Source of the DNA: a virus
Virus record (IMG/VR): IMGVR_UViG_3300008217_002503
Span: 1 to 23,476 of that record
DNA length: 23,476 nucleotides
Reading direction: 5' to 3' (one strand)
Each line of letters opens with the position of its first letter. The stretch's first letter is position 1. Both the position numbers and the translations under genes were made by a program. Shown piece by piece: positions 6,330 through 12,694 of this stretch. Under the pieces are notes generated by a model. The model saw nothing but the letters and a program-made list of their open reading frames with translations. It searched no databases and was not told the DNA's origin.

Positions 6330-7095
6330 TGACCCGTCTCCGGTTCTCCATAGCGATTTTTAAAGCCTTATCCAGCCAGTTCCGCCAGGACGTTACCGGC
6401 CCTAGCGGTCCATCATGGTGTTTGGCAACATGCCAGTCGTAAAACTTATCCGCCTCAACCTGGAGGTCCAGCCTGTCAGACATGGCGCTGGCATAAGCGA
6501 CCATCCTGGCCTTGCCCTCCCGTTTGAGCCGCCGGATCGTCCCGAACTTTTCCAGGGTCGAGAAATACTCTGGTTTTTGGAGCTGATGGCCCTTCTCTGT
6601 TGTACTCTCTGTAGTAATCTCTGCTGTATTCTCTGTTTCCTTTAATAGTTCGCTCGGTTCCGCCGAACTAGTCTGCTCGGTTCCGACAGACAAGTCCGCT
6701 CGGTTCGTACAATCTAGTTCGCTCGGTTCCGCCGAACTAGTTGTGCCTTTTGCACATTGGTCTATGAGTTCAGCTAAGCGGTCAAGGTCCAGTTTGTAGT
6801 AAAGCGTCGCAGGCACGCCCCGGCGTCTAACCTGGAGGACTCCAAGTTCCCCCAGAGTGCGTCGGCCGGTTTCTTGATTACGTCGGGTAAGTCCCGTTTC
6901 ATCACTGAGTGCTTGCTCCGTCTTGTAGAACCAACCGTCTGGGTCCCGGGCCCGCGGAGCCCAGTAGAGAAGCTGGGACAGGTACACGGCAGTCGTGACT
7001 GATTCGCACACCCGGGCTAGTAGCGGGTGGTAAGCAATCGGCTGGTCTGTGAGAACTCCTTCAAGGGCTTTCAGTGCCTCTACCCGAGTAGTCAT
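6181..7095 (-). CDS. Phage replication initiator (winged helix, lambda O-like role)
   Basis: 304 residues. Residues about 30-103 form a winged helix of the kind found in phage and plasmid initiators (QLLYWAPRA, KTEQALSDETGL, then an Arg-rich recognition region and a wing). Residues 118-168 are a Ser/Thr/Glu linker encoded by repeated DNA. Residues 170-255 resemble the C-terminal domain of such proteins (FYDWHVAKH, SWRNWLDKAL). The tail is Gly/Arg/Asn-rich. It is followed by a helicase loader, the O/P order of lambda. The linker DNA carries four exact-spaced 23-bp iterons, so the gene probably contains its own binding sites. The start overlaps the upstream stop (ATGA, 7092-7095). Confidence 0.8.
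   Translation of the reverse strand: MTTRVEALKALEGVLTDQPIAYHPLLARVCESVTTAVYLSQLLYWAPRARDPDGWFYKTEQALSDETGLTRRNQETGRRTLGELGVLQVRRRGVPATLYYKLDLDRLAELIDQCAKGTTSSAEPSELDCTNRADLSVGTEQTSSAEPSELLKETENTAEITTESTTEKGHQLQKPEYFSTLEKFGTIRRLKREGKARMVAYASAMSDRLDLQVEADKFYDWHVAKHHDGPLGPVTSWRNWLDKALKIAMENRRRVNGNRAANGKPGGHPASDSDAAEDMRRRQQQMANERGVAVGGVQPEVPHV
6594..6641 (+). repeat. Four tandem 12-bp repeats beside the iterons (possible unwinding element)
   Basis: Four consecutive 12-bp units each begin with TCTCTG, at 6594, 6606, 6618 and 6630. They are richer in A+T than the flanking gene and lie 7 bases from the 23-bp iterons. In protein they encode a 4-residue TTES/TAEI-like repeat of the initiator linker, so a protein-level explanation is also possible. 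Short A+T-rich repeats next to iterons are the usual form of a DNA unwinding element in theta-type origins. That role is inferred. Confidence 0.5.
6649..6740 (+). repeat. Four tandem 23-bp iterons, putative replication origin
   Basis: The 9-mer GCTCGGTTC occurs at 6652, 6675, 6698 and 6721, exactly 23 bp apart. Units run 6649-6671, 6672-6694, 6695-6717 and 6718-6740 with no gap. The first and last units are identical, and each ends in CTAG or a near variant; copies 1 and 4 contain a short dyad (GTTC...GAAC). Twenty-three is not a multiple of three, so the four copies are read in different frames and the periodicity must be kept at the DNA level. Iterons inside the initiator gene, before a helicase loader gene, are the lambda ori arrangement. 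Confidence 0.75.
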
Positions 7096-7367
7096 CCCTG
7101 CCGGACTCCAATAAGCACCATTTGACCGTTCAGCGGCGCCACTATCTCGTCAGGGTTCAGCACTCTCCTGGTCCTTGGGTAAGCTAAGAAATACTCCCCG
7201 CCGTCGGTGGCACCCCGTTCCTCCATGCGCCGGTAGACCTCTTGCTCAAAACGCCCAGCACGCTCCCGATAGTCATCGGCCATCTTCCGGGTGTTCTCCA
7301 GCTGAAGCAGCAGGACCTCATCGGTCAGACTCTCCAATACGCTAGCGATGTCACTTGCTGTTGCCAT
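7092..7367 (-). CDS. Hypothetical coiled-coil early protein (91 aa)
   Basis: The first 50 residues are a charged helix with heptad-like Leu spacing. The rest is a short beta-rich domain. Start ATG at 7367 has GGAG 6 bases upstream, overlaps the end of the previous gene by 17 bases, and its stop overlaps the initiator's start (ATGA). Family not recognised. Tight coupling to the initiator suggests a role in replication or recombination. Confidence 0.7.
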   Translation of the reverse strand: MATASDIASVLESLTDEVLLLQLENTRKMADDYRERAGRFEQEVYRRMEERGATDGGEYFLAYPRTRRVLNPDEIVAPLNGQMVLIGVRQG

Positions 7368-8232
7368 TAGCCGCTCCTCTGCACCAATCGATCAGGTTTC
7401 CGTCTTCATCGTGAATGGGGTGCTTGCCTTGTTTGTCGAACTGGGTGCCATGCTCAGAACAGACGCCCGTAGCCACAGCGGTTGCCTCAGGATTAGATGT
7501 GGGCTGGTGGCCGTTCCCGGATCGGCTAGCTGGCGCCTCACTAACCACGTCGGTGAACACTTCACCCGTCAGCTCTTCCAGATCTTGTGTAAAGAACCGG
7601 GCGACTCCCGGGAGCTTTAGGGCGGCGTCAACGACGGCCCGTTTTTCGGCCATCTTCATGATTGTGTTGGTCTGGTCGAGAGGGTCCGGATTATCCACAC
7701 GCCCCACCTTTTGGCTTTCTATGGCCTCGTCTCCATCGGAGTATTTAGCCCCGCAACCACCCTGCTTCCTCCAACATAGCCAACCGCCGCCGAAGTCCTC
7801 TTTGCCCTTGATAATGGCGGTGGATTTACAGCTGGGGCAGGAGCGCTTCTCGTCCCGGTATCGGTACTTGACTTCCTGGTTGGTGCAGGCGCCTACCCCA
7901 TGAGCAACCACTACTCCCGTCCCGTTTACTTTGATCAGCGCCTCGTATTCGTAGAGGACAAAGCCGGTTTCTGGATCCACTACTGCCCTAGTCTGGTGTG
8001 GTTCCGAGTGGCAGCGCAGAGCTCCGATAATATTGTCGGCGCCGGCCTTCCAAAGGCTGTTGCGGTCCGTGCCGGGGATTACGCCATAGTCCTGGCCCTC
8101 ACGCAGAGCCTCTTTAACTAGACGTTCCAACAGCTCCAGCTGGCGTAATATCGTCTGGATTCCCGTTTCCGTGATCCCGAAGTCCACTGGGATCGCTGGC
8201 TGGTCCGTCGTAGGCGCCGGGGCTATTGTCAT
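7351..8232 (-). CDS. Conserved phage protein with internal zinc ribbon (possible recombination function)
   Basis: 293 residues from the ATG at 8232, chosen for the SD AGAGGTGG just upstream; a TTG at 8250 is less likely. A helical N-terminus leads to DYGVIPGT (49-55) and SLWKAGADNI (59-68), a signature I associate with conserved phage proteins encoded near recombination genes. A zinc ribbon follows (Cys132, Cys135, Cys153, Cys160), then the motif QTNTIMKMAEKRAVVDAAL (187-205), also widespread in such phage proteins. The C-terminus has a second Cys/His set (Cys258, His261, Cys284). The biochemical role is unproven; single-strand DNA binding or annealing is a guess from context. Confidence 0.65.
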   Translation of the reverse strand: MTIAPAPTTDQPAIPVDFGITETGIQTILRQLELLERLVKEALREGQDYGVIPGTDRNSLWKAGADNIIGALRCHSEPHQTRAVVDPETGFVLYEYEALIKVNGTGVVVAHGVGACTNQEVKYRYRDEKRSCPSCKSTAIIKGKEDFGGGWLCWRKQGGCGAKYSDGDEAIESQKVGRVDNPDPLDQTNTIMKMAEKRAVVDAALKLPGVARFFTQDLEELTGEVFTDVVSEAPASRSGNGHQPTSNPEATAVATGVCSEHGTQFDKQGKHPIHDEDGNLIDWCRGAANGNSK

Positions 8233-8335
8233 AATTCCACCTCTTTGCAATTGCCGCTCGATGCGCCTCTACACAATCGAACAACATCAACATGTTCGGG
8301 TAACGACTCCCGCACCTAAAGCAGATGAAGGTCAT
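8114..8335 (-). CDS. Small C2CH zinc-finger protein (73 aa)
   Basis: The ATG overlaps the stop of the upstream gene (TGATG). Residues 4-25 hold Cys5-x2-Cys8-x12-Cys21-x3-His25, a classical small zinc finger. The second half is Gly/Asp/Pro-rich and overlaps the next gene by 119 bases. It probably binds DNA or RNA. The N-terminal finger makes the gene likely, while the long overlap leaves open a frameshift or an unusually long shared stretch. Confidence 0.55.
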   Translation of the reverse strand: MTFICFRCGSRYPNMLMLFDCVEAHRAAIAKRWNYDNSPGAYDGPASDPSGLRDHGNGNPDDITPAGAVGTSS

Positions 8336-9159
8336 CAGAACCCTGCTACCACACTGGTTATCTGGTTGTAGGAGAGACGTTCCACGATCAGGCCGGTGTC
8401 CACGTAGAAGTAGACATCGCCACCTTCAAGGACCTTGATAGAAGAAAGAGTCCCAGGTTCACCTGTTCCCTTAACAACCACCTGGTCCCCAATCTCGAAG
8501 CCGGCATGGGAATCCAGTGTCTCCTCCACGCCGGTGCCGTTCTGCACCTCAACACAACACTCGAAGTCAGGTTCAGGATCCGCAGGAGGCCATTCATCGC
8601 TGGCGGCATCATCGGAGGTATCGTCCTCAGATGACGCCAGGCTTTCCTGGTTTGCCTCTGGTTCCTGATCTATCGGAGCATTGACGATGCCCTCTGGTCT
8701 CCTCTCCGTCTTCCGAGACATCCAATGCTTGAATAACAGGGCCTCCAATTCGTTGGCAGAATATTCTTTCGACGGTTCTCCGTCGGTCGGCACCCAGAAC
8801 TCCGGCCCGCTTCCACCAACGAGGATCCGTTTGACCTCGCCAGTTTCACCCGTCGCTATAATCCGGACAGTGTCCCCCACATTGAACCCACTCGCTGTAG
8901 TCAAACTTTGAGGCTCCATTGCTTGGGAAACCTGGCGGTCAATTGGATCCATCTGCATCTCAGCTTGAGTAAAGGCAGCCGTGACGGCTACGTGCTGCTC
9001 CAGCTTGAGAGCCCGGACAAACCGTAAATACTCCGCCCGGCTAAGGTCCTTGAACACCAGCGTCAAAACGTGTTCGGTGGTCTCCTCTCCGTCTTCCGAG
9101 ACATCCAAGATGTTCTCCTGAACCTTTTTCACGGTCCCCAATCCTTCAATCCAGTCCAT
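8335..9159 (-). CDS. Early protein with two SH3-like (KOW/Tudor-type) modules
   Basis: 274 residues. An N-terminal domain (1-80) is followed by a small-barrel-like module at about 91-130 (FNVGDTVRIIATGETGEV). An acidic, Ser/Asp/Glu/Pro-rich linker (about 160-215) leads to a second module at about 220-258 (FEIGDQVVVKGTGEPGTL). The two modules share the pattern hydrophobic-x-(V/I)GDxVxxxxTGExG, as in KOW or MarR-independent SH3 folds that bind nucleic acid or protein. Family not recognised. The start overlaps the stop of the upstream winged-helix gene (ATGA-type). Confidence 0.65.
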   Translation of the reverse strand: MDWIEGLGTVKKVQENILDVSEDGEETTEHVLTLVFKDLSRAEYLRFVRALKLEQHVAVTAAFTQAEMQMDPIDRQVSQAMEPQSLTTASGFNVGDTVRIIATGETGEVKRILVGGSGPEFWVPTDGEPSKEYSANELEALLFKHWMSRKTERRPEGIVNAPIDQEPEANQESLASSEDDTSDDAASDEWPPADPEPDFECCVEVQNGTGVEETLDSHAGFEIGDQVVVKGTGEPGTLSSIKVLEGGDVYFYVDTGLIVERLSYNQITSVVAGF

Positions 9160-9626
9160 CAGACCCCTTCCTTCGGCAATCTACTTTTCCACCACTTGAG
9201 CTTCTTTAACCGCGACTCACGCATGAGGTCGTCACAAGGCTCGGCCAACCGCGCCTGCCAATATGCCACTTCCGCTGGTGCCCTCTCCCTAATCCGGTCT
9301 GCATTGCCTCTCTTGATATTCGCTAAGACCCGCCGGTCTGTGCCTACCCAGCCTGGCATTAGAACAACTCCCCCTGTTGCTGGATCGGCCACCAGGTGAC
9401 CAGGAGCCGGCCGCCATAATACTGGGGGGTTACCTTTCGATATCTGGCCCAACCGGCTGAGGTCTGAGAGCCGCCGCTGAGTCTCGACATGACCCAGCCC
9501 GGTCAGCACCCCGTAGTGTTTAGCGGTCAATCCCGGCGAGTGTTGCACCACGGCCAAGCACCTATCCATCTGCGTCTGACGCTTACCGCTGGCGGTGAGC
9601 TCGGCGGCGGCCAGGTGGCTCGTCAC
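9159..9626 (-). CDS. Winged-helix DNA-binding protein
   Basis: 155 residues from a GTG at 9626. Residues 1-70 read as a winged helix-turn-helix found in phage early regions: SHLAAAELTASGKRQTQ, a helix with PGLTAKHYGVLTG, and RRLSDLSRLGQI as the recognition helix and wing. The C-terminal half is Arg/Lys/Trp-rich with a helical AEVAYWQARLAEP segment, likely nucleic-acid binding. No good SD precedes the GTG, so translation may be coupled to the gene that ends 25 bases upstream. It is probably a regulator or replication accessory. Confidence 0.7.
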   Translation of the reverse strand: MTSHLAAAELTASGKRQTQMDRCLAVVQHSPGLTAKHYGVLTGLGHVETQRRLSDLSRLGQISKGNPPVLWRPAPGHLVADPATGGVVLMPGWVGTDRRVLANIKRGNADRIRERAPAEVAYWQARLAEPCDDLMRESRLKKLKWWKSRLPKEGV

Positions 9627-9650
9627 GTGATATGGCTGGGAGCTGGGTCA

Positions 9651-9965
9651 TCAAGCTTTCGTGCCAGACCGGGGAGGCTGGGTGGCCTGGTTGCGAGTGC
9701 CCGCCGGTGCTGCATACTCCTTACGTCTTCCCGCTTCCAAATCCGCCACGGTCAGGAGCCTTGGCGCACCACCCAGTTTTCCCCGATCTGACATGCTCAG
9801 TTGCCCCGAATCAAGACTTTTTCTGTAGCTCGCGTTGCCACCTTTTTTTGCAATGGCCCTGGCTGAGAGAGTCAATACACGACCCGAGCCATCACAGGTG
9901 GGGCAGATGGCACCAGAATCCCGTTGATGCCTGCGTTTGGCGGCGCGGCTCTGGGCCTCACTCAT
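9651..9965 (-). CDS. Small zinc-knuckle protein (104 aa)
   Basis: Basic N-terminus, then CPTCDGSGRV (residues 21-30), a DnaJ-like CxxCxGxG half-motif, followed by a Lys/Gly/Ser-rich region (GGNASYRKSL, GKLGGAPRLL). With only one CxxC pair it would bind zinc as a dimer, or with other ligands. Start overlaps the upstream HTH gene by 8 bases. Family unknown; likely nucleic-acid binding. Confidence 0.6.
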   Translation of the reverse strand: MSEAQSRAAKRRHQRDSGAICPTCDGSGRVLTLSARAIAKKGGNASYRKSLDSGQLSMSDRGKLGGAPRLLTVADLEAGRRKEYAAPAGTRNQATQPPRSGTKA

Positions 9966-10176
9966 GGTTCCGATCCGCCTCTAGCACCGCAACCTTGAGA
10001 TCCACGTCCCCGATGCCCAGACGCAGCCGCCAATTCCAAAGGGAGTGGCGGGAGCAACCTAGCTTCTCAGCAACGACACCCAGATCCCGATGCTCCAGGT
10101 AAAGGTCGATGATGGCCTGTTTTAGCGGCTTTCCGGCCATCCGCTCCACCGCTTCCATTGCCGGTGTGTTTGTCAT
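9958..10176 (-). CDS. Helix-turn-helix regulator, first gene of the early operon
   Basis: 72 residues with a clear HTH at about 30-55 (LGVVAEKLGCSRHSLWNWRLRLGI), resembling homeodomain-like or resolvase-type DNA-binding helices. The ATG at 10176 has GGAG 6 bases upstream and lies about 23 bases after the predicted transcription start. As the promoter-proximal gene it is well placed to autoregulate, in the position of Cro- or CII-like proteins. That role is inferred from position only. Confidence 0.75.
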   Translation of the reverse strand: MTNTPAMEAVERMAGKPLKQAIIDLYLEHRDLGVVAEKLGCSRHSLWNWRLRLGIGDVDLKVAVLEADRNHE

Positions 10177-10205
10177 GGTCTACTCCATTTGTCTGTATAG
10201 ATAAT

Positions 10206-10235
10206 AATATAACCCCGTTTCTGTTACTTTGTCAA
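10206..10235 (-). promoter_or_regulatory. Leftward early promoter (sigma-70 type)
   Basis: On the minus strand a perfect -35 TTGACA (10235-10230) is separated by 18 bases from TATATT (10211-10206), which matches 5 of 6 consensus bases. The surrounding stretch is the most A+T-rich part of this region. The first gene begins about 30 bases after the -10. This is the only clear intergenic promoter seen for the early operon. Confidence 0.75.
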
Positions 10236-10253
10236 CCTATTTTGGATATATGA

Positions 10254-10712
10254 GGCCGGTTTCTGGTACTGGGAAAGGGTGGCCGGGAGCGATGGATGCA
10301 CCTAGGACACGTCGCAACAGAGGTGTTGTGGGACTACCTCCAGGCCCGGGCCCAACGAGCCGCCAGGACCAACGCTCTGTGGGTAGACGTAAAGGGAAAG
10401 GCAATGCACACTGACTGGCTCTACAGAATGTTGAAGCGACTGGGTAAGCGGGCTGGCGTACCCAATCTACACCCACACAGGTTCCGGCATACCTTCGCGA
10501 TTAAGTGGCTGGAAGCTGATCAACCGGAGCGTGTCTTAGAAATCGAAGGTGGATGGAAACGGATCCCTGACACTTACTTCGCGACACTCGGCGAGAAACA
10601 CGCCGCTGCCGCCCATCAGCGCATGAGCCCGGCGGACCGGCTAGGTCAGGGGGACAGTGGCAAACCAGGGCTTAGGCAGAGACAGGGTAAGTCTAGAGGT
10701 AGGTTGTGGTGA
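10254..10712 (+). pseudogene. Tyrosine recombinase (integrase), C-terminal remnant
   Basis: The only convincing plus-strand coding region. The frame opens after a TGA at 10251 and begins mid-domain (GKGGRERW), then LGHVATEVLWDYL. The HxxR motif appears as HRFRH (about 10476-10490), followed by GGW and the presumed nucleophile Tyr in DTYF. The whole N-terminal DNA-binding domain and the first catalytic Arg are missing, so it cannot be an active integrase. An ATG at 10296 could start a 138-residue fragment, but no SD was noted. Its broken end lies 19 bases from the -35 of the leftward early promoter, implying a deletion or recombination joint. The stop overlaps a further ATG (10712) giving only 17 codons. 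Confidence 0.8.
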
Positions 10713-10785
10713 TGGCCAAGCGAGATACTAGGAAAGAAGAAGGGCCAATCTCGTTAGCCCACTGACGAAGCAAAGCTCCGAGCCA

Positions 10786-11043
10786 TCATAGATTCTGGAG
10801 CAGAGCCCAGATCCCTCCTCCGCCCCCCAATATGGCCATCACCAAAGCCGTGAGCGTCTTACGACCTAAGACAACGGTGATGCTACCACCATTCCCATTA
10901 CCGTTGGGGTGATTGCGCAAGTGACGCTCAAGGGCCTTCGAGCGTTCCTTGTCCCCCAACTCGATCCGCCCCAACGACCCCCTTATCCAAGGGATGTGCG
11001 CTTCAAGGGTTGCGAGCCGTTCTTTATCACTTCGTTGCAACAT
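10786..11043 (-). CDS. Holin-like membrane protein (XhlA-like architecture)
   Basis: 85 residues: a charged amphipathic N-terminal helix (1-45), a Gly/Asn/Pro hinge (NHPNGNGNGG) and one C-terminal hydrophobic segment (about 64-84). This is the layout of XhlA-type phage lysis proteins. It is the last gene of the structural operon, where lysis genes normally lie, and starts directly after the TAG of the preceding gene. No endolysin gene accompanies it in this window. Confidence 0.6.
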   Translation of the reverse strand: MLQRSDKERLATLEAHIPWIRGSLGRIELGDKERSKALERHLRNHPNGNGNGGSITVVLGRKTLTALVMAILGGGGGIWALLQNL

Positions 11044-11367
11044 CTATGCCACTATCCTTCGCGGGTGTCGAAGGTCGTGACGACGCAGATGTTCGGCACA
11101 CAATAGGGCGACCAACTCCTTCATCTGCTCTATCGACAATGTATCATTCCGGGAGTCCATCAACTCGCGGATCTTGGCGAGACCAGCCGTCTCCGAGGCT
11201 TCCTTATCTTCCAAGTATGCGGCGTATTCCTGAATAATAGCCCGTTGCTGTTGGAGCGTCGGACGCTTCCCAAGTGTCGCAGGCCAGCCGGTAAGGCGGC
11301 CTGCGTCTGTTCGGATTCCGGGTTCGTCGTTGTACTTCCAACCAAGCGCGATGCCCAGGAGCTCCAT
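11044..11367 (-). CDS. Hypothetical tail-region protein (107 aa)
   Basis: An N-terminal beta-like region with Trp-Lys-Tyr and Gly-Trp-Pro, followed by a long charged helix (about residues 40-95). The size, position after a tail fibre gene and before a holin-like gene, and architecture resemble small fibre-assembly or XkdW-like proteins. I do not see a diagnostic motif. The start is coupled to the fibre gene's stop (1-base overlap at 11367). Confidence 0.55.
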   Translation of the reverse strand: MELLGIALGWKYNDEPGIRTDAGRLTGWPATLGKRPTLQQQRAIIQEYAAYLEDKEASETAGLAKIRELMDSRNDTLSIEQMKELVALLCAEHLRRHDLRHPRRIVA

Positions 11368-12263
11368 TAGGGTTCAACCTCCCAAATGACGATGCTTGAA
11401 GGAGCTACTCCACCGAACTTCCTCGCACCTGCATCGCCGTTAAATGTCGTGGTGTTGGCTGCTGGAGCACCAGCGCGGACCTTAAACGTCGTGGCTGACA
11501 CAGTACCAGCATCCATAGGATGAGTGAAACTAACACAATGCCGTGAACCCGTTTCCTGGTCACGGCCTGAAGCAGCACGAAGGGCACCTGCTACGGAGTC
11601 TTGGAATAGAGCCACAACTAAGTCATTGGCAATACTGGTACTGCCCCAGAGGACTACTTGGATTAGGAGTTTGTTTGTCGTCTTGCTCGGGGTAATGGCG
11701 AGGGTCATGTATTCGTCGCCCTCAGTGTTCTGAGGGATCGTGTCGTCGTAGGGCATGACGGTAGTGCCCGTCGCGACTGCGCCGGTCACGGTAGAAACCA
11801 TTTGTTTCAGTTTCCCGACTGTCTGAAGCCACACGGCAGCGCTAGCAGTAGCGTCTACGCAGTGGTAGACCTGGTCGTTGGTAGTGTCGATCCAGATGGA
11901 CCCAACCGCGTAGCCTGCGGCGCTGTCGTCGGTCGCTCCTGGGGCGGCAGAAGCAGCCAGATTGGACTTCTTAGCTGATCCTGTACCCCCCTTGATTTCC
12001 AGGAATCCGTCGAACGCAGAAGCGTCAACTTCCAGACCTCCGACCTCGTGCCGGAGCAGCAAGCTCGCGGCGGAAACAAACGCATGGGCATGAGTCTTGA
12101 AGTCCGTCGCATCCCCGACCGGCACCCGCCCGGTCGCTGGGGCTGTGTTGATATCGAATATGTCATCGAAGGCTGTGAAGTTGTCTTTGATATGGGTGTT
12201 ACCCCACGCGGCGGTCGCTACATCTCCGGTTGTAATTGTTGGAACAGTGGTAAAAGTAACCAT
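11367..12263 (-). CDS. Tail fibre / receptor-binding-type protein
   Basis: 298 residues. Residues 1-65 form an N-terminal attachment region. Residues about 69-149 are a module shared with the 572-residue tail protein (HEVGGLEVDA ... APGATDDSAAGYAVGSIW ... AAVW). The C-terminal domain (about 155-298) has the pattern of many phage fibre tips: DDTIPQNTEGDEYMTLAITP, a beta-rich centre with ALFQD, and TTFKVRAGAP near the end. It probably contacts the host surface. The start overlaps the stop of the zinc-ribbon gene by one base. Confidence 0.75.
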   Translation of the reverse strand: MVTFTTVPTITTGDVATAAWGNTHIKDNFTAFDDIFDINTAPATGRVPVGDATDFKTHAHAFVSAASLLLRHEVGGLEVDASAFDGFLEIKGGTGSAKKSNLAASAAPGATDDSAAGYAVGSIWIDTTNDQVYHCVDATASAAVWLQTVGKLKQMVSTVTGAVATGTTVMPYDDTIPQNTEGDEYMTLAITPSKTTNKLLIQVVLWGSTSIANDLVVALFQDSVAGALRAASGRDQETGSRHCVSFTHPMDAGTVSATTFKVRAGAPAANTTTFNGDAGARKFGGVAPSSIVIWEVEP

Positions 12264-12694
12264 TACTTGCCCGCCAACTTCTTGGTCTGACGCCGGAGAA
12301 CGGCGACAGACTCGTCAGGATTCCACGACCAACTGCGAACGTCCCGGCGTTTCAATAGTTCCTTTTCTATCGCTTCCCGATTAGACGGGAAGACAACAGG
12401 CCACCATAATCCACCCGAACCGCAGGAGAGGCAGGTGAAGAACGGAGCGTGTACGCTAACCATTTCGGCCCCGCCGCACCCAAGGGGACAGTCCGCTACC
12501 CAGCGGCCGGTGTCTATCCGAGCAATTACTTCGCCCTCTGCCTTCTCGTTAGGGACATCCCAGCCACGATTCTGACAAATATTGGCTGCAAACCGCTGTA
12601 CGGAGACTGGCTGCGTATCCTCGTGCTGGACGACCCGGCCTAAGCTGATAGCCGTCTGGACGCTGGGCACGGAGTGTCGCTGCCTTGTTACCAT
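12263..12694 (-). CDS. Zinc-ribbon protein of the tail region (143 aa)
   Basis: The ATG at 12694 is chosen because it overlaps the stop of the hub gene (TGATG) and has AAGGTGG 8 bases upstream; longer in-frame starts run back into the hub gene. Residues about 70-95 contain CPLGCGG and, after HAPFFT, CLSCG, giving a four-Cys zinc ribbon. Then come WWPVVFP and the IEKELLKRRD / WNPDESV motifs, a combination I have seen as a recurring uncharacterised phage protein. The role is unknown. Its place between hub and fibre suggests tail assembly rather than DNA work. Confidence 0.7.
   Translation of the reverse strand: MVTRQRHSVPSVQTAISLGRVVQHEDTQPVSVQRFAANICQNRGWDVPNEKAEGEVIARIDTGRWVADCPLGCGGAEMVSVHAPFFTCLSCGSGGLWWPVVFPSNREAIEKELLKRRDVRSWSWNPDESVAVLRRQTKKLAGK

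Noticed and set aside
6594-6740. CRISPR-like array
   Set aside because: The 23-bp units are contiguous with no spacers, lie in a coding gene, and no cas gene is nearby.
9632-10102. 156-codon plus-strand open frame
   Set aside because: Antisense to the zinc-knuckle and HTH genes, both of which have overlaps and motifs supporting them.
10740-10760. Terminator between the convergent integrase remnant and holin gene
   Set aside because: Only a 4-bp GGGC/GCCC pairing with an 11-base loop and no T-run.
10712-10765. 17-codon plus-strand frame starting in the integrase stop codon
   Set aside because: Too short, no recognisable product and no independent support; probably leftover sequence.
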